Shown piece by piece: positions 26,473 to 35,164 of a stretch of DNA of 64,000 bases. The stretch's first letter is position 1, and each line of letters begins with the position of its first letter. Both the position numbers and the translations under genes were made by a program. This stretch comes from Methylocystis sp. (GTDB lineage: Bacteria > Pseudomonadota > Alphaproteobacteria > Rhizobiales > Beijerinckiaceae). Where the stretch lies: the NCBI GenBank assembly GCA_020252485.1, contig JADCCX010000097.1, positions 20,711 to 84,710 on the forward strand, given 5' to 3'. Below the pieces are notes generated by a model. The model did not search any database, was not told the origin of the DNA, and saw only the letters and a list, made by a program, of their open reading frames with translations.

Positions 26473-27177
26473 TCAAACAGCCGAAGGAGCGAAGCCCAGG
26501 AAACCGGCCAGCAGGCGGTTCACGTCGCCAGGCCGCTCCAGGCTGGAGAGATGGCCGCAATCGGCGATTTCGGCAAAGGCCGCGCCTTTGATAAGGCTGG
26601 CGATCTCGCGTGAATGGCCGGGCGGCGTGATGACGTCCTGTGCGCCAACCGCCACCAGCGTCGGCACCGAGAGGGATTCCAGCAGGGGCCGGTAGTCGCG
26701 CCGGTTGAGCACCGCCGTCTGCTGACGGATGAAGCGCGCCGCGCCGGTATCGCGCATCATGCCGGTCACGGTTTCTTCGAGAGCAGCATCCGTCAGGCGG
26801 TCCGGATGCACGAGGCGCGGCCACAGGATGCCATGCAATTGTTCGAACCGCCCTTCGCGGGCGAGCGCCAGCGTGCGCCGGCGCCGCTCGGCATCCTCCT
26901 CGGTGTCTGGCTGGGCGCGGGTGTCGAGCAGCGCCAGGCGGCTCACGCGTTCAGGCTGCTGGCGCATGATCTCATAGGCCACATAGCCGCCCATAGAGAG
27001 TCCGACCAGCGCGAAGCGATCCGGCGCATGGGCCAGAACAGAGGCGGCGATCGCCTCGATATCATCGGCCGCCGAATGATCCGCAACCGCGCAGCGCGCC
27101 TGGCCCTTTAGCGTTTCGATCTGCGGGCCGAACAGCGCGGCGGTGCAATTGAGGCCTGGTACAAACACCACATTCAT
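26473..27177 (-). CDS. Alpha/beta hydrolase
   Basis: 234 residues, cytoplasmic. The nucleophile elbow GLSMGG lies near residues 79-84, the acid is probably Asp in VGAQDVITPP, and the catalytic His is in DCGHLSSLERP near 215. The strand-1 segment FVPGLNCTAALFG provides the oxyanion hole. The family covers esterases, C-C hydrolases and related enzymes; the substrate is not predictable. The gene is divergent from the helicase gene across 118 bases. Confidence 0.88.
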   Translation of the reverse strand: MNVVFVPGLNCTAALFGPQIETLKGQARCAVADHSAADDIEAIAASVLAHAPDRFALVGLSMGGYVAYEIMRQQPERVSRLALLDTRAQPDTEEDAERRRRTLALAREGRFEQLHGILWPRLVHPDRLTDAALEETVTGMMRDTGAARFIRQQTAVLNRRDYRPLLESLSVPTLVAVGAQDVITPPGHSREIASLIKGAAFAEIADCGHLSSLERPGDVNRLLAGFLGFAPSAV

Positions 27178-27295
27178 CGTCCATCACCCATATTTCCGGG
27201 GGGTTCACGCGGAATCGATTGCAATTCGATCTGTTTGCCGTCACAGGCAGGAAGGCGCTCCGTGCTGCGGTGCGTCATGCCCGAAGCAGGACCCT

Positions 27296-28864
27296 ATGTC
27301 ATTCACCGATCTCGGACTTTCCGAGAAAGTTCTGAAAGCCGTGACCGGCGCCGGCTATACGCAGCCGACGCCGATCCAGGAGCAGGCGATCCCGCATGTC
27401 CTCGCCCGCCGCGATGTCCTTGGCATTGCGCAGACCGGCACAGGAAAGACAGCCGCCTTTACCCTGCCGATGCTGACGCTGCTGGAACAGGGCCGGGCCC
27501 GGGCGCGCATGCCCCGCACACTGATCCTGGAGCCGACGCGCGAACTCGCCGCGCAGGTCGAGGAGAATTTCCTGAAGTACGGTGCCGAGCACAAGCTCTC
27601 GGTCGCCCTGCTGATCGGCGGCGTGTCCTTCGGCGACCAGGACGCCAAGATCCAGCGCGGCGTCGATGTGCTGATCGCGACGCCGGGCCGGCTGCTCGAT
27701 CATTTCGAGCGCGGCAAGCTCCTGATGACCGGCATCGAGATCCTCGTGATCGACGAGGCGGACCGCATGCTGGACATGGGCTTCATCCCCGACATCGAAC
27801 GCATCTGCAAATTGACGCCTTTCACACGGCAGACGCTGTTCTTCACGGCCACCATGCCGCCGGAGATCCAGCGGATCACGGAGCAGTTCCTGTCGAGCCC
27901 GGTCCAGGTGGAAGTGAGCCGTCCCGCGACGGCGGCGGCGACGATCACCCAGCGGCTCGTGGCTTCAGGCTCGAAGGATTTCGAGAAGCGGGACACGCTC
28001 CGGCGCATCCTGCGCGACGCCAAGGATCTGAAGAACGCAATCATCTTCTGCAACCGCAAGCGCGACATCTCCGTTGTTGTGAAATCGCTGGAGAAGCACG
28101 GGTTCAACGTCGGCGGCCTGCACGGAGACATGGACCAGCGCGCCCGGATGGCGATGCTGGATTCATTCAAGACGGGTAAAGTTCCGATCCTGGTGGCGTC
28201 GGACGTGGCGGCCCGCGGCCTTGATATTCCCGATGTGAGTCACGTGCTGAACTACGACGTGCCCATCCATGCGGATGATTATGTCCACCGCATTGGCCGC
28301 ACGGGACGCGCGGGGCGCACCGGCGTCGCCTTCATGATCGTCTCCCGTGCCGACACCAAGTATCTCGATGCAATCAATACGCTGCTCAAGATGCAGATCG
28401 AATGGGACGGCCCATCGCTCGCCGATTTCGTGCCGCCATCATCAGACGAGGAATACTCCGGCGAAGGCCGCACCGGCGGACGCGATGGCGGACGCGATGG
28501 CGGACGCGGCCGCCGCGGCGGACGCGATCGTCCTGGCCGGGGCCGCTTTGCGGAAGGCGCGGATTCATCGCCTCGTCCGTCACGGCGCGGCGCCCGGGAC
28601 AGAGGGACGTCTGACGAGGTGAAGGACGACGCAGCGGCGGCGCCTGCCGCGCCAGCACATCCGGCCCGGCCGGAACGCCCGGCTCCGGCCGCGCGTTCCC
28701 ATGACGATAGCCGCCGTCCCAGGGATAACCGGCCGCCGCCGCCGCAAAGCGTTGCGCCGGCACGCCGCAACGAGCGCGGCCGGGACGACGATGGCCCGCA
28801 TGTGAAGGGGCTGGGCGACCATATGCCGAGCTTCCTGATGCGGCCGCCCCGGGCCAGAGGATGA
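27296..28864 (+). CDS. rhlE: DEAD-box ATP-dependent RNA helicase (RhlE-like)
   Basis: 522 residues from ATG 27296 (GCAGGA upstream). Q motif PTPIQEQAIP, Walker A AQTGTGKT, DEAD in VIDEADRMLDMGF, motif III as TAT (FFTATMPPE) rather than the usual SAT, then HGDMDQ, ARGLDIPDV and HRIGRTGRAGR. After about residue 385 a disordered Arg/Gly/Asp-rich tail (GGRDGGRDGG) is encoded by tandem 12-base repeats near 28480-28510. It remodels RNA, typically in ribosome assembly, mRNA decay or cold adaptation. The upstream in-frame ATG at 27143 overlaps the divergent hydrolase and is rejected. Confidence 0.92.
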   Translation: MSFTDLGLSEKVLKAVTGAGYTQPTPIQEQAIPHVLARRDVLGIAQTGTGKTAAFTLPMLTLLEQGRARARMPRTLILEPTRELAAQVEENFLKYGAEHKLSVALLIGGVSFGDQDAKIQRGVDVLIATPGRLLDHFERGKLLMTGIEILVIDEADRMLDMGFIPDIERICKLTPFTRQTLFFTATMPPEIQRITEQFLSSPVQVEVSRPATAAATITQRLVASGSKDFEKRDTLRRILRDAKDLKNAIIFCNRKRDISVVVKSLEKHGFNVGGLHGDMDQRARMAMLDSFKTGKVPILVASDVAARGLDIPDVSHVLNYDVPIHADDYVHRIGRTGRAGRTGVAFMIVSRADTKYLDAINTLLKMQIEWDGPSLADFVPPSSDEEYSGEGRTGGRDGGRDGGRGRRGGRDRPGRGRFAEGADSSPRPSRRGARDRGTSDEVKDDAAAAPAAPAHPARPERPAPAARSHDDSRRPRDNRPPPPQSVAPARRNERGRDDDGPHVKGLGDHMPSFLMRPPRARG

Positions 28865-28986
28865 GGTTTTCATTCATCACTGAATGACTGAAATCCCAAT
28901 TGAATCGATCTGATTTGCCACCCTTAACTCCGCCTTAAACGGCATATGCCATTGAATTGAACTAGATTAACGATCAAGGGTGGCCC

Positions 28987-30057
28987 ATGTCGCAGAATCG
29001 CGGCGACTACGAGCGCACAATCACCATCGGTGAAAAGGCATTCGCCCACATCCGTAGCCACCGGACTGCCGCCTACCCACGCGCCTATGAGCTTTGGTAC
29101 ACCTATGTGACGGGTCATCACCCCGCTCTCATGCGCGCCATCAATGATCTCCTGCGCAAGTTCGGCCGCGTCTCGCAGTCCGAACTCGACGAGATCTACG
29201 ATCGCTTCATCAACGCCAACCGCTTCACGGCCGAAGCGGAGCGCGCGACGGTCCGGCTGCTCAGCCAGATGGAGACGGTCGGCGATGCGCTAGAGAACGC
29301 CAAGACCAAGATAAACGATTACTGTGGAACGCTGAACGGCTCGGTCGGCGAAATGGACTCCGGCGTTGGCGAAGACCGCCTGCGGGCCATCATCGCGGAG
29401 CTCATGGCCTCGACCCGCAACATGTCGCGCCTCAATGCCAAGCTGGTCGAACAGCTCGGCGACGCGAAAACGGAAGTGGCCGAATTGCGCGAGGCTCTCG
29501 AATCGATCCGCACCGAAAGCCAGATCGACCCGGTCACAACGCTTGCCAATCGCATGTACTTCGACACGGCGCTGGCCGATGCCGTCCCGCATGCGCACCG
29601 GACCGGCGATTTCCTCGCAATCCTGATGACCGACATCGATCACTTCAAGAAGTTCAACGACAGCTACGGCCATCTGACCGGCGATCAGGTCCTGCGCCTC
29701 GTTGCGATGTCCATCAAGCAGAACGTGAAAGGCCTCGACACGGCCGCCCGGTTCGGCGGCGAGGAATTCGCGATCATCCTTCCAGGCTGCGAGTTGCGCG
29801 GCGCCATTCAGGTCGCCGAACAAGTCCGCAAGGCCGTCATGAGCCGCGAGCTGGTCAAGCGTTCGACGGGCGAGTCCCTCGGCCGCGTCACCATCTCGGT
29901 CGGGGTGGCGCAGATCCGCCGGGACGACACGCCCGCGTCCTTGATCGAGCGCGCCGATGCGGCGCTTTATGCCGCCAAGCGCGGCGGCCGCAACAGGGTG
30001 ATGGCCGAGACGGACCCCGACGTTCCGCCGCTGCGCAGCGGCGGGCGCGCCGCCTGA
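28987..30057 (+). CDS. GGEEF-domain diguanylate cyclase
   Basis: 356 residues, soluble. The N-terminal half (1-165) is helical with a probable coiled coil at about 130-178. The GGDEF domain spans about 180-345, with active site RFGGEEF at 256-261 and the metal/substrate segment MTDIDHFKKFNDSYGH at 214-229. It makes cyclic di-GMP from two GTP. The inhibitory I-site RxxD, expected five residues before GGEEF, reads K248-GL-D251, so the key Arg is Lys and feedback inhibition may be weaker. No transmembrane segment. Upstream sequence rich in A/T (28910-28980) probably holds its promoter. Confidence 0.93.
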   Translation: MSQNRGDYERTITIGEKAFAHIRSHRTAAYPRAYELWYTYVTGHHPALMRAINDLLRKFGRVSQSELDEIYDRFINANRFTAEAERATVRLLSQMETVGDALENAKTKINDYCGTLNGSVGEMDSGVGEDRLRAIIAELMASTRNMSRLNAKLVEQLGDAKTEVAELREALESIRTESQIDPVTTLANRMYFDTALADAVPHAHRTGDFLAILMTDIDHFKKFNDSYGHLTGDQVLRLVAMSIKQNVKGLDTAARFGGEEFAIILPGCELRGAIQVAEQVRKAVMSRELVKRSTGESLGRVTISVGVAQIRRDDTPASLIERADAALYAAKRGGRNRVMAETDPDVPPLRSGGRAA

Positions 30058-30074
30058 GAATCACCGGCTCAGAA

Positions 30075-31511
30075 TCACTGCCGCGTGTGGCCCCAGAAAC
30101 TGGGGAGCGCCTTCAGCAACGGCCTGAATTTGCCGCGGTCCAGCATCATTTCCGCCTCCTTCTGGGCTTCCTCCAGCACCCTGGTTTCGTTGACGCTGGC
30201 AACCACCCGATCTTCCATCAGGATCTTGCCGTCAACGATCACTGTCGTGACGTCATTGCCATTGGCGAAATGCACCAGCCGGAACACCGGCATGTGCAGC
30301 GGATACATATGCGGCCGGGCCAGATCGACGAGCGCGATATCCGCCTTCTTGCCCTTCTCAAGCGAGCCGATCTCCTTTTCCATGCCGAGCGCCCTGGCGC
30401 CGTCGATGGTGCACATTTCAAGCGCCTTGCCGGCCGGGAGGACTTTCGGGTCCTTGAAGAAGGTCTTATGGTAGTGCATCGCCTGCTGCATGTGGCGGAA
30501 CATGTCGCCGTTGCGGTCGGGCGCCGTGGCGTCGGAACCCAGCGCCACCGTCACGCCTGCATCCATCAACTCGATGGCCGGGCAGCGCGCCAGCACGGAA
30601 GCGATGGCGCTCGGGTTATGCGCGATCTTCGTATCGGTGTCGGCGCAGATGCTGATCTCGCCCTTCGTCAGACCGGTCGAATGCGAAAGCAGCGCTTCCG
30701 GTCCCAGAATCCCCATCTTCTTCGCGAAGGCCACCGAACCCTTGGCATGACCGTCCTGCGTGAAAACAAGGCCGTTAGCCCGTGCCAACGCACTCACCTG
30801 CTTCGCCTGGGCGATGGCTTTGGCCATGTCGCCGGCGGAGAGCTCCTTGCGATGCTCCTCCCGCAATGTCGGGGTGATCAGTGCGATGTTGATGCGTTGC
30901 CCGTGCTTGCCATGCCAGGTCTTGATGAGCGTTTCGCACGTGGCGTATTGCTGCTCGAAGGTCACCGGATAGGTCTTCGCGTTCTTGCCGCTCCAGCTGC
31001 CATAGGTGAGAGGATGCGGCGGCCGCGTGGAGCCCACGGCCACAAAGGACCTTGTGCCGACCTCCTTCACGCCGTCGCAATGCGCATCGCCGTAGATCGG
31101 ATCATCGGTGCGCAGGATCGTGTCGCCGCCGCCCAGCAGCGAGACGCCAGTCGTCACGCCGAAGCGCAGCCTTTCGAGCGCGGCAAGTTGCGCCTCCGCG
31201 CGCCAGAATTCCGGCGTCGAGCCTTGGGTATAGGTATAGCCGCAGGCCTCGTACCAAAGGTCGGATCGCCCGGCGCCAAGCGTCTTGATGAATCCATGGC
31301 CGGCATGGGCATGCGCATCGATGAAGCCGGGCATGACGATCTTGCGGGAGGCATCGATCACCTTGGGAGCGCTGTGCTTGGCCGTGATCTGCGCCGTCGC
31401 GCCGACGGCCACGATCCGGTCGCCGGTGATGGCGACGGCGCCGTCCTCAATGACGCGGCGCTTGCCGTCCATGGTCACGACGATGCCGTTGATGATCAGG
31501 ATATCGGCCAT
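30075..31511 (-). CDS. Atz/Trz-like amidohydrolase (deaminase or chlorohydrolase family)
   Basis: 478 residues from ATG 31511, preceded by GGGAGGAAC; the frame is open further upstream but without a start signal. Metal ligands: H67 and H69 (GFIDAHAHAGH), His in TQDGHAKGS, His in LLSHSTGL and Asp in ALGSDATAPDRNGD. This is the cytoplasmic mononuclear-metal amidohydrolase superfamily of AtzA, TrzN, guanine deaminase and related enzymes. It follows the dipeptide-type ABC importer genes by 17 bases. Inference: it hydrolyses or deaminates the imported compound. The exact substrate is unknown. Confidence 0.87.
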   Translation of the reverse strand: MADILIINGIVVTMDGKRRVIEDGAVAITGDRIVAVGATAQITAKHSAPKVIDASRKIVMPGFIDAHAHAGHGFIKTLGAGRSDLWYEACGYTYTQGSTPEFWRAEAQLAALERLRFGVTTGVSLLGGGDTILRTDDPIYGDAHCDGVKEVGTRSFVAVGSTRPPHPLTYGSWSGKNAKTYPVTFEQQYATCETLIKTWHGKHGQRINIALITPTLREEHRKELSAGDMAKAIAQAKQVSALARANGLVFTQDGHAKGSVAFAKKMGILGPEALLSHSTGLTKGEISICADTDTKIAHNPSAIASVLARCPAIELMDAGVTVALGSDATAPDRNGDMFRHMQQAMHYHKTFFKDPKVLPAGKALEMCTIDGARALGMEKEIGSLEKGKKADIALVDLARPHMYPLHMPVFRLVHFANGNDVTTVIVDGKILMEDRVVASVNETRVLEEAQKEAEMMLDRGKFRPLLKALPSFWGHTRQ

Positions 31512-31528
31512 GGTGTTCCTCCCAGGTT

Positions 31529-33241
31529 TCAGGCGATGGCGATGCGGTCGATGCGGGGCACGAGCGAGAGGAGCTCCCGCGTATAGGGATGGCGCGGCGT
31601 TTCGAACAAGGTCTCGCCGGCTTCGATCTCGACGATCCTGCCGGCCTGCATGACCGCGACGCGGTCGCACATCTGGCGGACAACCGCGAGGTCATGGCTG
31701 ATCAGGAGCAGCGTCAGGCCGGTCGAATCGCGAAGGTCCTTGATCAGGTTGAGGATCTGCGCCTGCACGGACACATCGAGCGAGGATGTCGGCTCATCGC
31801 AGATCAGGAGCCGGGGGCGCGCGCCCAACGCACGGGCGATCGATATCCTCTGCCGCTGGCCGCCGGAGAAGGCGAAGGGGAAGCGCTTTGCGTGCTGCCG
31901 CTCCAGTCCGACGGCCTCAAGCAGCAGGGCCGCATCCTCCGCCGCTTCCGCCTTGCTGCCCGCGAGCCGGTAGAAGAGCACCGGCTCCGCCAGGATTGCG
32001 CCGATCCGCATGCGCGGATTGAGCGAAGCATAGGGATCCTGGAAGATCATCTGCAACGCCTGCCGCGAAGCCTGGCGCGACGCCCTGCCCGCACCCTCTC
32101 CCACGATCGTCTCGCCCGCGTAAAGCACGCGCCCCGAGGTCGGCTTCACCAGGCCGGCGATGACGCTCGCCACCGTCGTTTTGCCGCAGCCGCTCTCACC
32201 AACCAATCCCAGCGCCTCGCCGGCCCGGATGTCGAAGGAGACGCCATCGACCGCGCGCATCGACCGCCCCTTGCTGCCAGGCAGCCAGCCGCGCGTCACA
32301 TAATCGACTGTGAGATTCTCGACTGTCAGCAGCGGACCGTCACCGGGCGTCCGCTCCATCGGGCTTTTGCCGGCGATGGCCTGCCTGGCGGCATGGGCCG
32401 CCTCGGATTTCTCCGAGGTCAGGACAGCGAACCGGGTCAGCTTGCGGTCGAGGCGCGGAACAGCCGCAAGCAGCGCCTTCGTGTAGCTGTGCTGGGGATC
32501 ACGCAGCACCTGCGCGACAGGCCCCTGCTCCACCGCCTTGCCCCGCAGCATCACCGTGACGCTATGGGCCGTCTCGGCGACCACGCCCATGTTGTGGGTG
32601 ACGAGCATGACGCCAAGGCCACGCGTCCTGGCGAGATCCTTGATGAGGGCCAGAATTTGCGCCTGGATCGACACATCGAGCGCCGTCGTCGGCTCGTCGG
32701 CGACCAGGAGCTTGGGGTTGCAGGAGAGCGCCGCGGCGATGACGACGCGCTGGCGCTGCCCGCCCGACAATTGATGCGGGTAACTCTGCAGCCGCCGCTC
32801 CGGCTCGGGTATGCCGACGGCCTTGAGAAGCTCCAGCGCCCTCGCCCGCGCCTCAACCTGCGACAAGCCGAGATGGAAGCGCATCGTCTCCGTCAACTGG
32901 CTTTCGATGGTGAAGAGCGGGTTGAGGCTTGTCATCGGGTCCTGGAAGATGACGCCGATATCGCGGCCGAGCTGGACGCCGTCGCCCCTTCCGGTGGCAG
33001 GATCAAGCAGCGCACCACCAATCCGCATCGTGCCGCCGGCGACACGGCCAGGATTCTCGATCAGGCCGATCAGGGCATTGGCGACGGTCGTCTTGCCGGC
33101 GCCGGATTCGCCGACCACCGCGTGGATCTCGCCCGGCGCAATCGTGAGGGACACACCGTCCACGGCCGCGAGCACGCCGCCATCCGCCTGCGGATATTCG
33201 ACACGGAGATCCTCAATGGCGAGCGCGGGGACGGTCGTCAT
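31529..33241 (-). CDS. Dipeptide/oligopeptide ABC transporter, two ATPases fused
   Basis: 570 residues. First ATPase about 1-260 with Walker [11 protein letters not shown], signature LSGGQRQR and Walker [13 protein letters not shown]. Second about 290-560 with [20 protein letters not shown] and [12 protein letters not shown]. It is equivalent to DppD plus DppF in one chain, as in GsiA and YejF. ATG 33241 overlaps the stop of the permease gene by four bases. An upstream in-frame extension to 34192 lies inside the permease and is not real. Confidence 0.93.
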   Translation of the reverse strand: MTTVPALAIEDLRVEYPQADGGVLAAVDGVSLTIAPGEIHAVVGESGAGKTTVANALIGLIENPGRVAGGTMRIGGALLDPATGRGDGVQLGRDIGVIFQDPMTSLNPLFTIESQLTETMRFHLGLSQVEARARALELLKAVGIPEPERRLQSYPHQLSGGQRQRVVIAAALSCNPKLLVADEPTTALDVSIQAQILALIKDLARTRGLGVMLVTHNMGVVAETAHSVTVMLRGKAVEQGPVAQVLRDPQHSYTKALLAAVPRLDRKLTRFAVLTSEKSEAAHAARQAIAGKSPMERTPGDGPLLTVENLTVDYVTRGWLPGSKGRSMRAVDGVSFDIRAGEALGLVGESGCGKTTVASVIAGLVKPTSGRVLYAGETIVGEGAGRASRQASRQALQMIFQDPYASLNPRMRIGAILAEPVLFYRLAGSKAEAAEDAALLLEAVGLERQHAKRFPFAFSGGQRQRISIARALGARPRLLICDEPTSSLDVSVQAQILNLIKDLRDSTGLTLLLISHDLAVVRQMCDRVAVMQAGRIVEIEAGETLFETPRHPYTRELLSLVPRIDRIAIA

Positions 33242-34161
33242 CCGCGAGACCTCAGTTTCGGATTGAAGCGATCGCGCAGCCAATCGCCGATCACATTCAC
33301 CGCCAGCACAAGAATAACCAGCGCCAGCGCCGGGAACAGCGCGATCCACCAGATTCCGGAGAAAACGAACTCGTTGCCGATGCGGATCAGGGTGCCGAGC
33401 GACGGATAGGTGGGCGGCATGCCGACACCGAGGAAGGAGAGCGTCGCCTCCGTCAGCACCGCCTGCGCCAGGTTGATCGTGGCGATCACCAGCACCGGGC
33501 TCATCACATTGGGCAGGATGTGCCGGAACATGATCCGCGCTGACGGCAGGCCGATCACGCGGGCGGCCTTCACATATTCGCGCGCGCCTTCGACCATCGT
33601 GGCCGCGCGGACCGTGCGCGCATATTGCACCCATTCGTGGATGGCGATGGCGCCGATCAGCACGAAGGGCACATAGCGCGGATTGGCGGCCTCCGGCGTG
33701 ACGGCGCGCGCCAATCCTGCCACCAGCAGCGCCAGCAGAATGGTCGGAAACGACAGGATGATATCGCCGATCCGCATGATGACCGCATCGATGCGGCCGC
33801 CGAGATATCCCGCCAGCAAGCCGAGCGAAACACCGATGGCCGCCGCAAGAAACACCGCGCCGCCGCCGATCATGATCGAGACCCGCGCGCCGTAGAGGAT
33901 GGCGGAGAGCATGTCGCGGCCCTGATTGTCGGTGCCCAGCAGAAAGCGGGCATCGCCGCCCTCCACCCAAAAGGGCGGGATTTCGCTGTCGGCGAGATTG
34001 AAGGAGCGGAGGTCGAGCGGATTGGTGGGCGCGATCTGCGGCGCGAAGAGTGCGGCCAGCAAGAGAGCCCCCGCGACAAGGCCCGCCATGGTGACATAGG
34101 CCGGCGGCATGGCCCGACGCAGCGCGCCGAGCCGCGTGGCGGTTATCACGCCCTTGGTCAT
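33238..34161 (-). CDS. dppC: Peptide-type ABC transporter permease (DppC-like)
   Basis: 307 residues with an N-terminal membrane helix (YVTMAGLVAGALLLAALFA), periplasmic segment RFLLGTDNQGRDMLSAI typical of DppC/OppC, and the EAA loop EYVKAARVIGLPSARIMFRH for ATPase contact. It forms the channel with the DppB-like protein, whose stop it overlaps by one base. Four-base overlap with the downstream double ATPase. Confidence 0.93.
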   Translation of the reverse strand: MTKGVITATRLGALRRAMPPAYVTMAGLVAGALLLAALFAPQIAPTNPLDLRSFNLADSEIPPFWVEGGDARFLLGTDNQGRDMLSAILYGARVSIMIGGGAVFLAAAIGVSLGLLAGYLGGRIDAVIMRIGDIILSFPTILLALLVAGLARAVTPEAANPRYVPFVLIGAIAIHEWVQYARTVRAATMVEGAREYVKAARVIGLPSARIMFRHILPNVMSPVLVIATINLAQAVLTEATLSFLGVGMPPTYPSLGTLIRIGNEFVFSGIWWIALFPALALVILVLAVNVIGDWLRDRFNPKLRSRG

Positions 34162-35132
34162 CAGGCTGCCCTTGTGCGCAGGCGCGGGTCAACCAGCGCG
34201 TAGATGATATCGACGGCCATGTTGATCGAGACGAACATGAACCCGACGAACAGGAGATAGGCCGCCATCACCGGCAAATCGACGAAGGACACCGCCTGAA
34301 TGAACAGGAGGCCCATGCCCGGCCACTGGAACACGGTTTCGGTGACGATCGCGAAGGCGATTAGCGCGCCGATCTGCAGGCCCGTCACTGTGATCACCGG
34401 CATCAGCGCATTGCGCAACGCGAGCTTGCGGTGGATGTAGCCCGCCGGCAGGCCGCGCGCCCTGGCGTAGCGGATGTAATCCGACGAGAGCACATCGATC
34501 ATCTCGGCGCGGACGAGGCGCATGATCAGCGTGACCTGGAAAAGCGCGAGCGTGACCGACGGGAGCACCAGCGACCGTAAGCCGCTCGCCGTCAGGAACC
34601 CCGTTGTCCACCAGCCGAGTTTCACGACATCGCCGCGCCCGAAGGACGGCAGCCATTTCAGCCAGACGGAGAAGATCAGAATCAGGACAATGCCGGTGAC
34701 GAAGGTTGGGGTCGAAATCCCGATCAGCGAGATTGTCTGGATGGAGCGCGTCAGCCAACTGTCGGGCTTGAGCGCGCAATAGACGCCAAGCGGAATGCCG
34801 AGCGCCAGCGCCAGCACCGTCGCCACGATCACGAGTTCCAGCGTCGCAGGCAGACGTTCGGCGATGAGGCCGGAAACCGGGCGCTGGTTGCGGAAACTGT
34901 TGCCGAGATCGCCCGTCAGCACCCGGCCAACGAACCGCCCGAATTGCACAATGACCGGTTGATCCAGCCCGAGCGCCTGGCTGAGCGCGGCCTTCTCGGC
35001 CGGTGTCGCATCCTCCCGTGACATGATCAGCACGGGATCGCCGACATAACGGAAGATGACGAAGGCGACCGCCGTCACGGCCGCCATCACCATCAGCATT
35101 TGCGCCGCACGCGCGAGGAGAACGCGGATCAT
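34161..35132 (-). CDS. dppB: Peptide-type ABC transporter permease (DppB-like)
   Basis: 323 residues. N-terminal helix AAQMLMVMAAVTAVAFVIFR, periplasmic region GLDQPVIVQFGRFVGRVLTGD and EAA loop DYIRYARARGLPAGYIHRK, as in DppB/OppB. It is an inner-membrane channel subunit. Thirty-two bases separate it from the upstream binding-protein gene, and its stop shares one base with dppC. Part of the five-gene operon that ends in the amidohydrolase. Confidence 0.93.
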   Translation of the reverse strand: MIRVLLARAAQMLMVMAAVTAVAFVIFRYVGDPVLIMSREDATPAEKAALSQALGLDQPVIVQFGRFVGRVLTGDLGNSFRNQRPVSGLIAERLPATLELVIVATVLALALGIPLGVYCALKPDSWLTRSIQTISLIGISTPTFVTGIVLILIFSVWLKWLPSFGRGDVVKLGWWTTGFLTASGLRSLVLPSVTLALFQVTLIMRLVRAEMIDVLSSDYIRYARARGLPAGYIHRKLALRNALMPVITVTGLQIGALIAFAIVTETVFQWPGMGLLFIQAVSFVDLPVMAAYLLFVGFMFVSINMAVDIIYALVDPRLRTRAA

Positions 35133-35164
35133 GGCGGGCAGTTGCCGCGCATCCCCTCCAAGCC

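Noticed and set aside
30087..31586. 499-codon frame antisense to the amidohydrolase
   Set aside because: The amidohydrolase on the opposite strand has all metal ligands; this frame has no motif.
31589..33409. 606-codon frame antisense to the double ATPase
   Set aside because: Shadow of two complete ABC ATPase domains on the other strand.
33242..34192. Upstream in-frame extension of the double ATPase
   Set aside because: Lies entirely within the DppC-like permease; ATG 33241 with a four-base overlap is the natural start.
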